A model generated the notes under the pieces. The model was not told the DNA's origin. It did no database searches and was given only the letters and a program-made list of their open reading frames with translations. From positions 1-64,000 of the forward strand of contig JBNJEH010000003.1 of assembly GCA_051745635.1 (NCBI GenBank): DNA of 64,000 nt, given 5' to 3'. Positions within the stretch are counted from its first letter, which is position 1. Each line of letters opens with the position of its first letter. Both the position numbers and the translations under genes were made by a program. Source of the DNA: Brumimicrobium sp051745635 (GTDB taxonomy: Bacteria > Bacteroidota > Bacteroidia > Flavobacteriales_D > Crocinitomicaceae). This document shows positions 1 to 9,246 of this stretch, piece after piece.

Positions 1-100
1 TCTAAAGAATTATTTTTTTCGCTCTTTTTCTCGTTTCTACAAAAATTAAATTATCAAAAAATTCGATGTTAGGGGCAATTGTTAAGGAGCGACTAATTAT

Positions 101-1081
101 TTACTTCAATGCATTACGAATAATTTCCATTTTTTCGGGAACTGTAGTCGATTCAGGTATTTTTTTAAATTTCTTTTCTAATTCCTTCAATTGGTCCTCA
201 TTGGATTCCGTTTCTTCGATACAGAAGGCGTCTTTTTCTTTATCCCATTCTTCATATAGTTCAAAGGCTTTTTCCTTATTTTTTTCCTGCTTTATTTCAT
301 CATACTTGTAGTTAACAATTTCATTTATTGTTTCAACGAGATGTTCATATTTAACACGATCTAAAAGAAATATAGATAGAGGAAAAGGCATTTCAATCAT
401 TTTTTTTGCTAATTTATTAGTGCATTTACCAACTTTGTGTCTTTGTTTGCCTATACCATTTCCTTCCTCAATCAATTCTTTATATCTTGCATCAAATTTT
501 GCAGATTCATTTTGCTCAAATCGTATATTAAGCTGTATGACTTCTTCACCACTACTAAGAACATTACGTGTTCTCACAGTTCTACTGTCTTCATCATAAT
601 ATTCTTCCTGACCTGTAATATATTGACCTAGTATCTTATAGAAGTGAGGTGTTTCTTTTACGTAACCTCTATAATAAACTTTTTCACTCACTAAAGCAAA
701 GGTCCCTTTTCCTTGACCTTCTTCGTATTCCGTATGATTAAAGGCATAAAAATTGAATTTCTTCACATCGGCATATTTCTTTTTGGAAAGCTCTGAATCA
801 AATTCGTGTTTAAAAAGTCCTCCAGTAAACCCACTTCTTCCAACAGCAATGTTTATGATGTCATAATTGTATTTTTCCCGGAATTCTTTGATATCGAACG
901 ATATTAAAATATTGTCGAGGGGCTTTCCTTCACCGTCTAATTCAATCTTAATTGTGTCATCTCTGGATATTTCGGTTTTAGTACCGTCTTTAATTTTGTA
1001 AGTCTTAATTTGAGCGTTTATACTACTGAAAAACAGTGTGTTCAAAAGTATTAATAGCAAGTAGTTCTTCTTGATTTTCAT
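101..1081 (-). CDS. Uncharacterised secreted protein, 326 aa
   Basis: No family is recognised. The protein starts with a short basic stretch (MKIKKN), then a hydrophobic core ending in SSINAQ, a typical Bacteroidota signal peptide cleaved near residue 24. I chose the ATG at 1081 over an upstream start 60 nt earlier because it places this signal at the N-terminus. The mature part is highly charged and contains two Cys (in GKCTN and DAFCIEE). Its last 80 residues are Lys/Glu-rich and look helical or coiled-coil. No T9SS tail or lipobox is present, so a periplasmic or surface location is inferred. It stands alone and is divergent from the SBBP protein at 1361. Its composition is AT-rich like its neighbours. 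Confidence 0.6.
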   Translation of the reverse strand: MKIKKNYLLLILLNTLFFSSINAQIKTYKIKDGTKTEISRDDTIKIELDGEGKPLDNILISFDIKEFREKYNYDIINIAVGRSGFTGGLFKHEFDSELSKKKYADVKKFNFYAFNHTEYEEGQGKGTFALVSEKVYYRGYVKETPHFYKILGQYITGQEEYYDEDSRTVRTRNVLSSGEEVIQLNIRFEQNESAKFDARYKELIEEGNGIGKQRHKVGKCTNKLAKKMIEMPFPLSIFLLDRVKYEHLVETINEIVNYKYDEIKQEKNKEKAFELYEEWDKEKDAFCIEETESNEDQLKELEKKFKKIPESTTVPEKMEIIRNALK

Positions 1082-1360
1082 AAATTTAGTTTTAATTATT
1101 TGGTCAAAAATACTACATATAATTTTAGAAAGACAATTCATGTCAAAACCGACATAAATACATAAGTAACTGTATTACAGCATTATGATATTTAAATTGT
1201 GTGCGGTGTTGAATCGTTTTGAGGCTCAATATTTACCATTTGATAATTAAAAAAAACAAATGACCTTAAATACCTCGCCAATTGGTAAGTCACAGGTCCT
1301 CTTTGTAGAATTAGCTCTATATTTGTTTTTGTATTAAGAACAATCTTATAACTAAAACTC

Positions 1361-4252
1361 ATGAAAAAAGCACTATTATTTATAACTACAATTCTGGCTA
1401 TTTCTGTTTATGGACAGCAACCTACTTTTGAGTGGGCGAAGTCTATGGGGGGGATAGATGAAAATACTGGAGAATCAATTGCTGTTGATCTCTCTGGGAA
1501 TGTCTATACAATTGGACGTTTCGAAGGAACAACTGATTTTGATCCAGGGCCAGGGGTCTTTAACCTTACCTCAGAAGGTGCATTAGATGTTTTTATAAGT
1601 AAACTGGATGCTTCGGGCAATTTTGTTTGGGCAAAACAGTTGAGTGGGTCAAACTCTGTGTACGGCTATTCTATTGATGTAGATCTCAATGGAAATGTTT
1701 ATACAACAGGATACATAAATGGCACAGTCGACTTCGATCCTGGAGCAGGAACGTTTAACTTGACTTCGACAGGCCCTACTGATGCTTTTATCTCCAAACT
1801 TGATGCTTCGGGCAATTTTGTCTGGGCAAAGAATCTGGGGGGCACAGGTGATAATATAGGCAGATCTATTGCTGTAGATGCCTCTGGAAATGTTTATACG
1901 ACTGGTCAGTTCACGGGAACAACCGACTTTGATCCTGGGATAGGGACAACTAATCTCAATTCTGCAGGTAGTCATGATGTTTTTATCTCTAAATTGGATG
2001 TTAATGGTAATTTTGTTTGGGCAAAACAATTTGGTGGAACTAACAGTGATAGAGGGCAATCAATTTTCTTAGATGATAATGGAAATATTTATACCTCAGG
2101 AGCATTTAGTAGTACTTCCGACTTCGATCCAGGAGTAGGTACATATAATCTTACTTCGGTATCTGCAATTGATGTTTTTGTCTCTAAACTTGATGCTGCG
2201 GGCGATTTTGTTTGGGCAAAAAAACTTGCCGGAACAAATAGCTCTATCGTCGTTGATACTTCAGGAAATGTCTTTACAACTGGATACTATAGCGGCACAG
2301 CCGACTTTGACCCAGGAACAGGAACCTATAATCTCACTTCTGAAGGGAGCTATGATATTTTTATTTCCAAACTAAATTCTTCGGGTAATTTTGAATGGGC
2401 AAAATCAATGGGTGGACCAAATTATGATAGAGGTGTTTCCATTGCATTAGATTCGTCAAGTAATGTCTATACTATTGGTGGATTTCAAGGAACAGTTGAC
2501 TTTGACCCAGGAGCGGGAACCTATAATCTCACTTCCGGAGGGTTCTATGATATTTTTATTTCTAAATTAAATACTTCGGGCAATTTTGTCTGGGCAGTAC
2601 AATTGGGTGGAACGAACTACGATCACGGCTTTTCCATTGCTATTGATTCCTCTAAGTATGTTTATACTACAGGGTATTTTCAAGAAACAGTTGACTTCAA
2701 TCCAGGAAGTGGTACCTATAACCTAACTTCGGATGGTGGATCTGATACTTATATTCATAAATTGAAACTTTGCGAACTTCCCACACAACCTAGTACAATC
2801 TCTGGAAACACAAACCTATGTAATGGAGATACAGAAACCTATAGCGTAACCAATGATCCAAACGTTGATACCTATAACTGGACACTACCAAGTGGATGGA
2901 GCGGTACGAGTACCTCAAACAGTATTAATGTAACAGCAGGAAGCACAGGTGGAACAATCGAGGTTACAGCTACAAATGCGTGTGGTACATCTACAGTACA
3001 AACATTAACTGTTAATGTGGATGATATCCCTGCACAACCAAGTGCTATTACTGGAAACACAGACTTATGTAACGGCGATGTAGAAACCTATAGTGTAACC
3101 AATGACCCAAATGCAGATACCTATAACTGGACATTACCAAGTGGCTGGAGTGGTACAAGCACTACAAACAGCATCAGTGTAACAGCAGGAAGCACAGGAG
3201 GAACAATTGAAGTGACTGCTGAAAACGCATGTGGTACTTCTACAGTGGAAAACTTAACAGTTAATGTGAATGATGTTCCTGCACAACCTAGTACAATTAC
3301 TGGAAACACCAACTTATGTGCTGGCGATGTTGAAACATTTAGTGTTACCAACGACCCAAATGCAGATACCTATAACTGGACATTACCAAGTGGTTGGAGC
3401 GGAACAAGTACTTCGAATAGTATCAACGCAACATCAGGAAGTACAGGAGGAACAATCGAGGTTACAGCTGAAAATGCTTGTGGTGCATCAAGCCCTCAGA
3501 CTATTGCCATAACTGTAGATGATGTACCTGCGCAACCGGGAACTATTTCAGGTGATGATGTGGTTTGTGAAGGAAGTGAGCAAAATTATGGGATAACTTC
3601 AGTTAGTGGAGCTACCGATTATACTTGGTCATTACCTGGCGGATGGTCGGGCACAAGTACCACAAATATGATCACTACAACAGTTAGTGCACTTGGTGGA
3701 ACTTTAACGGTAACTGCCAACAATGCATGCGGAAGTTCAACTCCAGAAACGTTATCTATCACGGTTAATGAGTTGCCAACAGTTACTTATAACCAAAATC
3801 CTGCTTTTGCTTGTGTGTATCACGATGCATTTACTTTAGGATCGGTTTCTCCATCAGGAGGGACATTTAGTGGAACTGGAGTTAGTGGGGATGATTTTGA
3901 CCCAACTACTGCAGACATTGGAACACATGACATCACTTATACTTACACTGACGGAAACGGTTGTACAAATGAAGTAACTCAACAGATTGAGGTTGATGGA
4001 TGTGTCGGATTAGAGGATCAAGAAAGCCAGTCAATGACAGTTTATCCCAATCCATTTGATGAAGCATTTACCATTGAGTTTAACAAAAGTGGCAATCACA
4101 CAGTTAAATTGCTAAATTCATTGGGTCAAATCATCACAACGATTAGAACTGAAGAACAGAGTACTCAAATTTCTACGACTGATTTATCACCTGGTGTTTA
4201 TTATATTCGTGTTGTTGAGGATAACTCGAGTTTTAAGGTGATTAAGAAATAA
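1361..4252 (+). CDS. Giant SBBP beta-propeller / Ig-like repeat protein with T9SS tail
   Basis: This 963-aa protein is predicted to be exported and held at the cell surface or released by the type IX system. A signal peptide (residues 1-18, ending YGQ) is followed by about eight SBBP-type repeats of roughly 50 residues (about 25-470). Their shared core is SGNVYTTG..GT.DFDPG.GT.NLTS followed by D.FISKLD..GNFVWAK. Next come four PKD/Ig-like units of exactly 83 residues, containing NWTLPSGWSGTST and CGTST. A further PKD-like piece follows, then a Por-secretion C-terminal tail (VYPNPF, LLNSLGQ, GVYYIRV, ending FKVIKK). SBBP repeats are thought to fold as beta-propellers; an adhesion or binding role is inference. 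The stop lies 16 nt before the histidine kinase, so the three genes could share a transcript. Confidence 0.88.
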   Translation: MKKALLFITTILAISVYGQQPTFEWAKSMGGIDENTGESIAVDLSGNVYTIGRFEGTTDFDPGPGVFNLTSEGALDVFISKLDASGNFVWAKQLSGSNSVYGYSIDVDLNGNVYTTGYINGTVDFDPGAGTFNLTSTGPTDAFISKLDASGNFVWAKNLGGTGDNIGRSIAVDASGNVYTTGQFTGTTDFDPGIGTTNLNSAGSHDVFISKLDVNGNFVWAKQFGGTNSDRGQSIFLDDNGNIYTSGAFSSTSDFDPGVGTYNLTSVSAIDVFVSKLDAAGDFVWAKKLAGTNSSIVVDTSGNVFTTGYYSGTADFDPGTGTYNLTSEGSYDIFISKLNSSGNFEWAKSMGGPNYDRGVSIALDSSSNVYTIGGFQGTVDFDPGAGTYNLTSGGFYDIFISKLNTSGNFVWAVQLGGTNYDHGFSIAIDSSKYVYTTGYFQETVDFNPGSGTYNLTSDGGSDTYIHKLKLCELPTQPSTISGNTNLCNGDTETYSVTNDPNVDTYNWTLPSGWSGTSTSNSINVTAGSTGGTIEVTATNACGTSTVQTLTVNVDDIPAQPSAITGNTDLCNGDVETYSVTNDPNADTYNWTLPSGWSGTSTTNSISVTAGSTGGTIEVTAENACGTSTVENLTVNVNDVPAQPSTITGNTNLCAGDVETFSVTNDPNADTYNWTLPSGWSGTSTSNSINATSGSTGGTIEVTAENACGASSPQTIAITVDDVPAQPGTISGDDVVCEGSEQNYGITSVSGATDYTWSLPGGWSGTSTTNMITTTVSALGGTLTVTANNACGSSTPETLSITVNELPTVTYNQNPAFACVYHDAFTLGSVSPSGGTFSGTGVSGDDFDPTTADIGTHDITYTYTDGNGCTNEVTQQIEVDGCVGLEDQESQSMTVYPNPFDEAFTIEFNKSGNHTVKLLNSLGQIITTIRTEEQSTQISTTDLSPGVYYIRVVEDNSSFKVIKK
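2780..3775 (+). repeat. Four tandem 249-bp in-frame units
   Basis: The Ig-like part of the SBBP gene consists of four consecutive units starting near 2780, 3029, 3278 and 3527, a constant period of 249 bp (83 codons). Units 1-3 are nearly identical at the DNA level over long stretches, for example the block encoding NWTLPSGWSGTST. Unit 4 has diverged. The pattern indicates recent internal duplication or gene conversion, and unit number may vary between strains. Confidence 0.85.
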
Positions 4253-4268
4253 TTACCTTTACAAAGAA

Positions 4269-6194
4269 ATGTTGAAGTCAAAAAGTTTAAGCATAACAAC
4301 CAAAGCATGGCAATCGCTGTGCTTTGGTTTCTTTTTATCCGTATCTGGCTTATTTTCACAAAATAATTCTCAAATTGATAGCTTAAAGAAAGTTCTGGAG
4401 GAATCACCTGAATCATGTGAAAAAGTTGTCGTTTTAAACAAATTAGCTCGTGCTTATATTAGTATTGATGTAGAAAAAGCAAATGAATACTCCAAAAAAG
4501 GTATTCTATTAAGCAAAGCGAAAAGTTGCAAAGAAGAACTTGGTGATATATATAATACATCATCAGTTATTCACTTTTACAATGGTAATAACCAAAAGGC
4601 TTTTTTACATGTTGATAGTGCAATCCATATCCATACCTCTATAGATGACAAGAAAGGACTCGCTGCAGCAATCGGAAACAAGGGGTCTTTTTACAATAAT
4701 ATTGGGAGCTTTAGTAAAGCATTAGACCTACAATATCAATGTCTCCGGTTAAATGAAGAAATGGGTGATAAAAGTGCTATTGCAACCACGTTAACAAACA
4801 TTTTTATAGTTTTTCATATTAAAAAAGATTACAAAAAGGCGCTAGATACCGGCTTGGAAGCGTACAAAGTATTTGATCAACTGGGTGATAAAGATGGCGT
4901 GGCTATAATAGGGTATAATATCGCACTAGTCTACTCCGAAATTAATCAAATTGATTCAAGTATATATTATTTAAATCAATCCGAAAAACTGTTTTCTGAG
5001 TTGAATAACTCTGATGGAATAGCTGACGCTTACCGTTGCAGAGGAGAGATATTGAAAAAACAAAACCAATTTACAAAAGCGCTATCATATGTAAACAAGG
5101 CAATGGTTCTCTACGATTCGATTGGACAAGAACGCAAGAAAATTGAGCTTTATGAGCTCATTTCTTCTCTATATTACAACATGGGTAAATACGAAATGAG
5201 TATAACTAAAGCTACTGATTTACTAGATAAAGGCAGATCACAAGGGGTTAAACAATTTCAGAAAGATGGTGCAGAGCTTTTGATGAAAAATTACAAAACC
5301 ATGGGAAACTATAAGAAAGCTCTTGAATTTAGTGATTTATATCATTCTCTGAAAAATGAAATACTAAATGAATCAACGCTTAATGAAATAAATCGATTAA
5401 AAACTGAATATGATTTTGAACGTAAAGAACTCGAATTAGAATCGGTCACTCAACAAAAGCAGATACTAAAACTAGAACTAAACAGGAAGAATAACGCCTT
5501 GATTGGAGTTATAATACTAGTACTCTTCATATCCGTCATTACTGTATTTGTGATAAAGCAAAGAAAGATGGCAGCTCATCGTAAATCAATGGAGCTTAAT
5601 CAGAGGGTATTTCGCACTCAGATGAATCCCCATTTCATTTTCAATGCGCTAAACAGTATTCAACGGATTTATATAGAAGGAAATATAAAGAAAGCCAATA
5701 ATTATATGGCAGACTTTTCTCAGTTGATGCGGAAAATATTAGAAAATAGTCGTTCAAATAAAATTACGCTCTCGGAGGAAATAGAAACCTTGCGTTTGTA
5801 TATGGACCTGGAAAAATTACGGAGTAAAGAAGGGTTTACGTATCAAATAGATATTGATGAATCCATTTCGCTAGGGATGAAAATTGCTCCACTTTTGCTT
5901 CAACCATTTGTTGAAAACTCTATATGGCACGGGGTATTGCCTTTAGAAAATGAAGAAGGACAAATAACTATTAAGATTACTGACCTAGATGAAGATACGA
6001 TTCAAGTGGAAATCAAAGATAATGGCGTTGGTTTTAATCCAAAAGACCTAATGGATAACAAAAACTCAAGAGGCATTGCTATTACGAAACAAAGAATAGA
6101 AGGAGAAGTAATGATTGACAGTACACCACATATAGGAACCACTGTTTCCTTTAAAATTAAAAAGAAAGATGATCAAAGCATTGATAATAGATGA
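4269..6194 (+). CDS. TPR-containing sensor histidine kinase, LytS/His_kinase (PF06580) type
   Basis: This is a membrane sensor that should phosphorylate the LytTR regulator overlapping its 3' end. Order of parts: signal-like segment (1-31), TPR repeats in the periplasm (about 32-340), a Lys/Glu-rich linker helix (about 365-405), one membrane span (about 406-426) and a cytoplasmic kinase domain. The phospho-acceptor motif QMNPHFIFNALNSIQ has His455, and the ATP-binding motif DNGVGF has Asp584. The motif PLLLQPFVENSIWHG between them is typical of this family. Length (641 aa) fits TPR-LytS kinases of Bacteroidota. The gene begins 16 nt after the SBBP gene and overlaps the regulator by 26 nt, so translational coupling is likely. 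The signal sensed is unknown. Confidence 0.9.
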   Translation: MLKSKSLSITTKAWQSLCFGFFLSVSGLFSQNNSQIDSLKKVLEESPESCEKVVVLNKLARAYISIDVEKANEYSKKGILLSKAKSCKEELGDIYNTSSVIHFYNGNNQKAFLHVDSAIHIHTSIDDKKGLAAAIGNKGSFYNNIGSFSKALDLQYQCLRLNEEMGDKSAIATTLTNIFIVFHIKKDYKKALDTGLEAYKVFDQLGDKDGVAIIGYNIALVYSEINQIDSSIYYLNQSEKLFSELNNSDGIADAYRCRGEILKKQNQFTKALSYVNKAMVLYDSIGQERKKIELYELISSLYYNMGKYEMSITKATDLLDKGRSQGVKQFQKDGAELLMKNYKTMGNYKKALEFSDLYHSLKNEILNESTLNEINRLKTEYDFERKELELESVTQQKQILKLELNRKNNALIGVIILVLFISVITVFVIKQRKMAAHRKSMELNQRVFRTQMNPHFIFNALNSIQRIYIEGNIKKANNYMADFSQLMRKILENSRSNKITLSEEIETLRLYMDLEKLRSKEGFTYQIDIDESISLGMKIAPLLLQPFVENSIWHGVLPLENEEGQITIKITDLDEDTIQVEIKDNGVGFNPKDLMDNKNSRGIAITKQRIEGEVMIDSTPHIGTTVSFKIKKKDDQSIDNR

Positions 6195-6918
6195 TGAGGA
6201 GGATGCAAGATTCATACTCCGCAACAATATCTCTGAAGAATTTAAAGACATTATAGAAATTGTTGGTGAAGCACATAGCGTGAAGTCAGGAATTGAAGCA
6301 ATACAAAACCTATCTCCAGATATTTTGTTCTTAGATATTCAAATGAAAGATGGTACTGGATTTGATCTCCTGGAGCAAATTCCAAATAAAACATTTGAAG
6401 TTATTTTTTGTACTGCTTATGATCAGTTCGCTATAAAAGCATTTCAGTTTAGTGCGCTGGGTTATTTGATGAAGCCTATTAAGTCGCAGGAATTGGTAAA
6501 GACTGTTAATGTGGCAATGGATCATTTTGAAAAGCTTCAGACGAATTCAGAAAAGCGACTCAAGGTTTTGGTAGAGAACTACGGAGATGACAGAAAAATC
6601 AAAAAGATCGTCATTCCCAGCAACAAGGGGTTTTTCGTGTTTTCTATTGAAGATATTATTCGACTCGAAGGTGAACGGAATTACACGAGCTTTATCATTA
6701 AAGGTCATCCAAAAGTTTTGTCATCGAAAACAATGAAAGAATACGAAACGATTCTAACAGAATATGGATTCTATCGAATTCACCAGAGTTCCTTGATCAA
6801 CCTTCGTCACGTTATAGGTTATACCAAAGGAGAAGGAGGGAGCGTGAAGATGTCTGACGATACTGAAGTTGCGATTAGTCGCAGTCGCAAAAAGGAGTTT
6901 TTGAGTCGGTTTTTATGA
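6169..6918 (+). CDS. LytTR-family response regulator
   Basis: This 249-aa DNA-binding regulator has an N-terminal receiver domain (about 1-120). Acidic residues are in IIDDEEDAR, the phospho-acceptor is Asp56 in LFLDIQM, and the conserved Lys is in YLMKPIK. The C-terminal LytTR DNA-binding domain (about 145-249) contains LEGERNYTSF and YGFYRIHQSSLINLRHV. It is the cognate partner of the overlapping kinase. It closely resembles the regulator at 11088 throughout, so the two pairs are paralogues. Target promoters are unknown. The co-directional SBBP gene is an obvious candidate, which is inference. Confidence 0.92.
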   Translation: MIKALIIDDEEDARFILRNNISEEFKDIIEIVGEAHSVKSGIEAIQNLSPDILFLDIQMKDGTGFDLLEQIPNKTFEVIFCTAYDQFAIKAFQFSALGYLMKPIKSQELVKTVNVAMDHFEKLQTNSEKRLKVLVENYGDDRKIKKIVIPSNKGFFVFSIEDIIRLEGERNYTSFIIKGHPKVLSSKTMKEYETILTEYGFYRIHQSSLINLRHVIGYTKGEGGSVKMSDDTEVAISRSRKKEFLSRFL

Positions 6919-6991
6919 GGTGCGTGATCATAAAAGTGTTTTTAAAAAGGTTTCTTCACACGTTGAACACGTACTTAAACCAGAACTGTAA

Positions 6992-7159
6992 GATTCGAGA
7001 GAATACAACACTATCAATAGTGGAGAAATTCTGATTAGTGGGAATTTCACCGATCGTGAAGCGCAGGAGCTCGTAGATATAATTAATTGTAAAGTATATA
7101 TAAAAACGGTAAGGATAGCTGATCTTGAGGATGATGCGATGATGCAGCTGATTGTTTAG
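6992..7159 (+). pseudogene. Possible SecD-like remnant (degraded coding fragment)
   Basis: One frame between two stops reads INSGEILISGNFTDREAQEL followed by VDIINCKVYI. This is reminiscent of the SecD periplasmic head pattern (GG.SQISGNFT..EA.DLA.I...GK). There is no start codon, and in-frame stops bound it at 6989-6991 and 7157-7159. The open frame resumes after the second stop without obvious homology. The match is by memory of the family pattern and is weak. The rest of the gap 6919-7582 shows no gene apart from the palindrome and small frame listed separately. Confidence 0.22.
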
Positions 7160-7223
7160 GTAAAAGTTGATTCAATTTACGACCCAAAAGTTGAGACGCT
7201 ATCTATTAGCTCGGAGCGGTATA

Positions 7224-7257
7224 AATGTTGGGACGCACGGCTGTACGTCCCAACATT
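7224..7257. repeat. Perfect 12-bp inverted repeat, 10-nt loop
   Basis: The arms AATGTTGGGACG (7224-7235) and CGTCCCAACATT (7246-7257) are exact reverse complements around CACGGCTGTA. No T-run follows on either side, so it does not look like a standard terminator. It lies in the gene-poor gap between the first LytTR regulator and the desaturase. Confidence 0.7.
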
Positions 7258-7476
7258 GGATTCTTTCTAAACGGATATCTCTTCCCACAGCTATCTTTTT
7301 CAACGAATAGTGATCGTTCTCCTTCCTATCAATCATCCCAAAATCAACTTCCAGAGCGTTTTAGTAACATCTTCAATAAAGGCATCATACCTCTAATAAT
7401 TTGCCCGATGATTTTCTATTCATTCGTCCTGACAGTTTTTTTGTTCACCACGTTTCGCATTGGCAAAACGACCACC

Positions 7477-7605
7477 TCAGTCTGTAACTACTTCATTTCG
7501 ATAAGGGATAGCGCGTTGCGTCGGGCTTGTCGAAATACGAAAAAATCCTACCAGTCCAAACAAAGCCAATCCCCAATAAAAGTCAATGGTGTACAGCATG
7601 TCCAT
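7477..7605 (-). CDS. Possible small membrane peptide, 42 aa
   Basis: A short frame starts MDMLYTIDFYWGLALFGLVG and continues with a hydrophobic stretch, then a polar tail ending NEVVTD. It overlaps the 3' end of the desaturase gene on the same strand in another frame. A single hydrophobic helix would fit a small membrane protein. Overlap with a real gene, short length and no known family make it uncertain. Confidence 0.18.
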   Translation of the reverse strand: MDMLYTIDFYWGLALFGLVGFFRISTSPTQRAIPYRNEVVTD

Positions 7606-8683
7606 TACCTAGTTTTATCAATGCCTTTACGTGAGAGACGAATGACTGATAGATAGAGGGGTGTACATGATAGGGCATATCATACTCATCAGCAGTACTT
7701 TTTACAATCGGCGCGATTTTCGGGTAATACAGGTGAGAGATGTTCGGAAATAAATGATGTTCAACCTGATAATTGAGTCCGCCGATATACCATTTCAAAA
7801 ATTTCGGGGTTCTACCGAAGTTAGAGGTTGTCTTTAATTGGTGCACGAAATTTTCATTTTCAATCACGCCATCCTCACTAGGCAGAGGTTGTTCTGTCTC
7901 TGTGACGACATGTGCCATCTGGAAAACAGTACTCATAATAAGAGAGGCAACCGTATGCATAACAAAAAATCCGATTAGTATTTGCCACAAGGCGTAATCG
8001 GTAAATAAAAAAGGCAACACCAAAAAAACACCGACATAAGCAAGTTTAGTGAAAATTAACACGAGCATTTCTTTTTGATAGTTCAATCCCAGCGCCTCAA
8101 CCATTCCTTTTTTGTGAAAGTCATTCAACTGTTTGAAATCCGTAATAAGCTTGACAAATGTCATCAGACCATAGAGTAGAAACGAATATAAATACTGGAA
8201 GCGTTGTATTCTTTTAAGCGGTGCATGTTCTGAAAGCCTGATGATGGCTTTGGAATCAATATCCCCATCCCACTTGTAGATATTCGTATAGGTGTGATGA
8301 TATATATTGTGTTGTATACGCCAGTTGGTAACGCCTCCACCAAGCAAAAACATGGTTCGCGCCATCAGTTTATTGAGCCATCTTTTTTCTGAAAAGACTT
8401 CATGGGCTGCATCATGCATTACTGCCATTCCTATTCCAGCTAAACCTATTCCCATTAAGAATGTGAGTATAAGAGCAAACCATCCAGCGATATCAACAGT
8501 TAGTATGACCACTAAAGGCGCAAGGTATAACGTTAACATGGTAATCGCTTTGATGACCATGCGGTAATTTCCCATAGCACTTTGATCTCTTTCTTTAAAA
8601 TACGCTCTTACATTTTTCTTGAGTGCTTGAGCAAATTTCTTTTCTTTTTCATCTTTCGTGATAAATTTAATTCTCTCAATCAT
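7583..8683 (-). CDS. Membrane fatty acid desaturase (front-end / acyl-CoA type)
   Basis: This 366-aa integral membrane di-iron enzyme introduces a double bond into a fatty acyl chain, probably for membrane lipid. Three histidine boxes are visible: HDAAH (90-94), HNIYHH (125-130) and QVEHH (306-310). The Gln at the start of the third box is characteristic of front-end (delta-6-like) and linoleoyl-CoA desaturases, although no cytochrome b5 domain is fused. Hydrophobic segments near residues 45-90 and 180-250 flank the boxes as expected. It is a single-gene unit flanked by the two kinase/regulator pairs but on the opposite strand. The exact regiospecificity cannot be read from sequence. Confidence 0.9.
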   Translation of the reverse strand: MIERIKFITKDEKEKKFAQALKKNVRAYFKERDQSAMGNYRMVIKAITMLTLYLAPLVVILTVDIAGWFALILTFLMGIGLAGIGMAVMHDAAHEVFSEKRWLNKLMARTMFLLGGGVTNWRIQHNIYHHTYTNIYKWDGDIDSKAIIRLSEHAPLKRIQRFQYLYSFLLYGLMTFVKLITDFKQLNDFHKKGMVEALGLNYQKEMLVLIFTKLAYVGVFLVLPFLFTDYALWQILIGFFVMHTVASLIMSTVFQMAHVVTETEQPLPSEDGVIENENFVHQLKTTSNFGRTPKFLKWYIGGLNYQVEHHLFPNISHLYYPKIAPIVKSTADEYDMPYHVHPSIYQSFVSHVKALIKLGNGHAVHH

Positions 8684-8710
8684 CTCTTGTTATCATTTAA
8701 TTTGTTCAGT

Positions 8711-8742
8711 ATAAGGTAAGATTTTATCTACAGAAAATCAAA
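8711..8742 (-). promoter_or_regulatory. Candidate Bacteroidota promoter for the desaturase
   Basis: On the minus strand, TTTG (8742-8739) is separated by 20 nt from TACCTTAT (8718-8711). This resembles the -33 TTTG and -7 TAnnTTTG elements of Bacteroidota sigma factor promoters. It lies about 28 nt upstream of the desaturase ATG. The -7 element matches only partly. Confidence 0.35.
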
Positions 8743-9246
8743 TTATCGAATACTCTTTTTTGCTGGAAAGATATAATAAAAGAGAACTTAATTTTCTTAG
8801 ATCAAAGCACTTGGAGATTGTAACGTTAAACGAAAAGATGAATTCATGTTAACTTAAGCAGCATATTTTTAGTATTGAAGTGAATGAACTTGAATGAATG
8901 CTTTTACTTGAGGATTCAACGGTTTTCAATTTAATTGTCCGACAGGTTTATGTTTGCCTCGTTTCGTCAAAGAGGAAATGACTAGTCAACATTGCGATCA
9001 GGTGATTCCAATAGTTAAAATAAGAAAAATCCCACTAACTTCATAAAAGATCAGTCTATAGCTGTCAGAATGGCAAACCTTACAACCAACCGTTCACAAA
9101 AAATAGCTAACCGATAAACTTTCGTGATAGATTATCTCATGAAAGAAAAATAATATAGATTTATTGACTTGCAAAACATGAATTAAAACTCATTTATGTT
9201 AGTTTTGATGGAATTACAACTCATTATTTGAAATAAATCAACTGAA
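8743..9246. other. Gene-free AT-rich gap
   Basis: No coding frame of note. The gap separates the divergent desaturase and second kinase genes and should hold the promoter for 9247. The 11-mer ATTGTCCGACA at 8934-8944 recurs in the left end of the 216-bp element at 40684. Confidence 0.4.

Noticed and set aside
1302..1325. Promoter TTTG / TATATTTG upstream of the first SBBP gene
   Set aside because: The -7-like element is a good match, but the only TTTG upstream is just 12 nt away, too close for the usual spacing.
7225..7656. Plus-strand 143-codon frame in the gap before the desaturase
   Set aside because: It begins inside the palindrome, runs antisense into the desaturase gene and shows no family features or normal coding composition.
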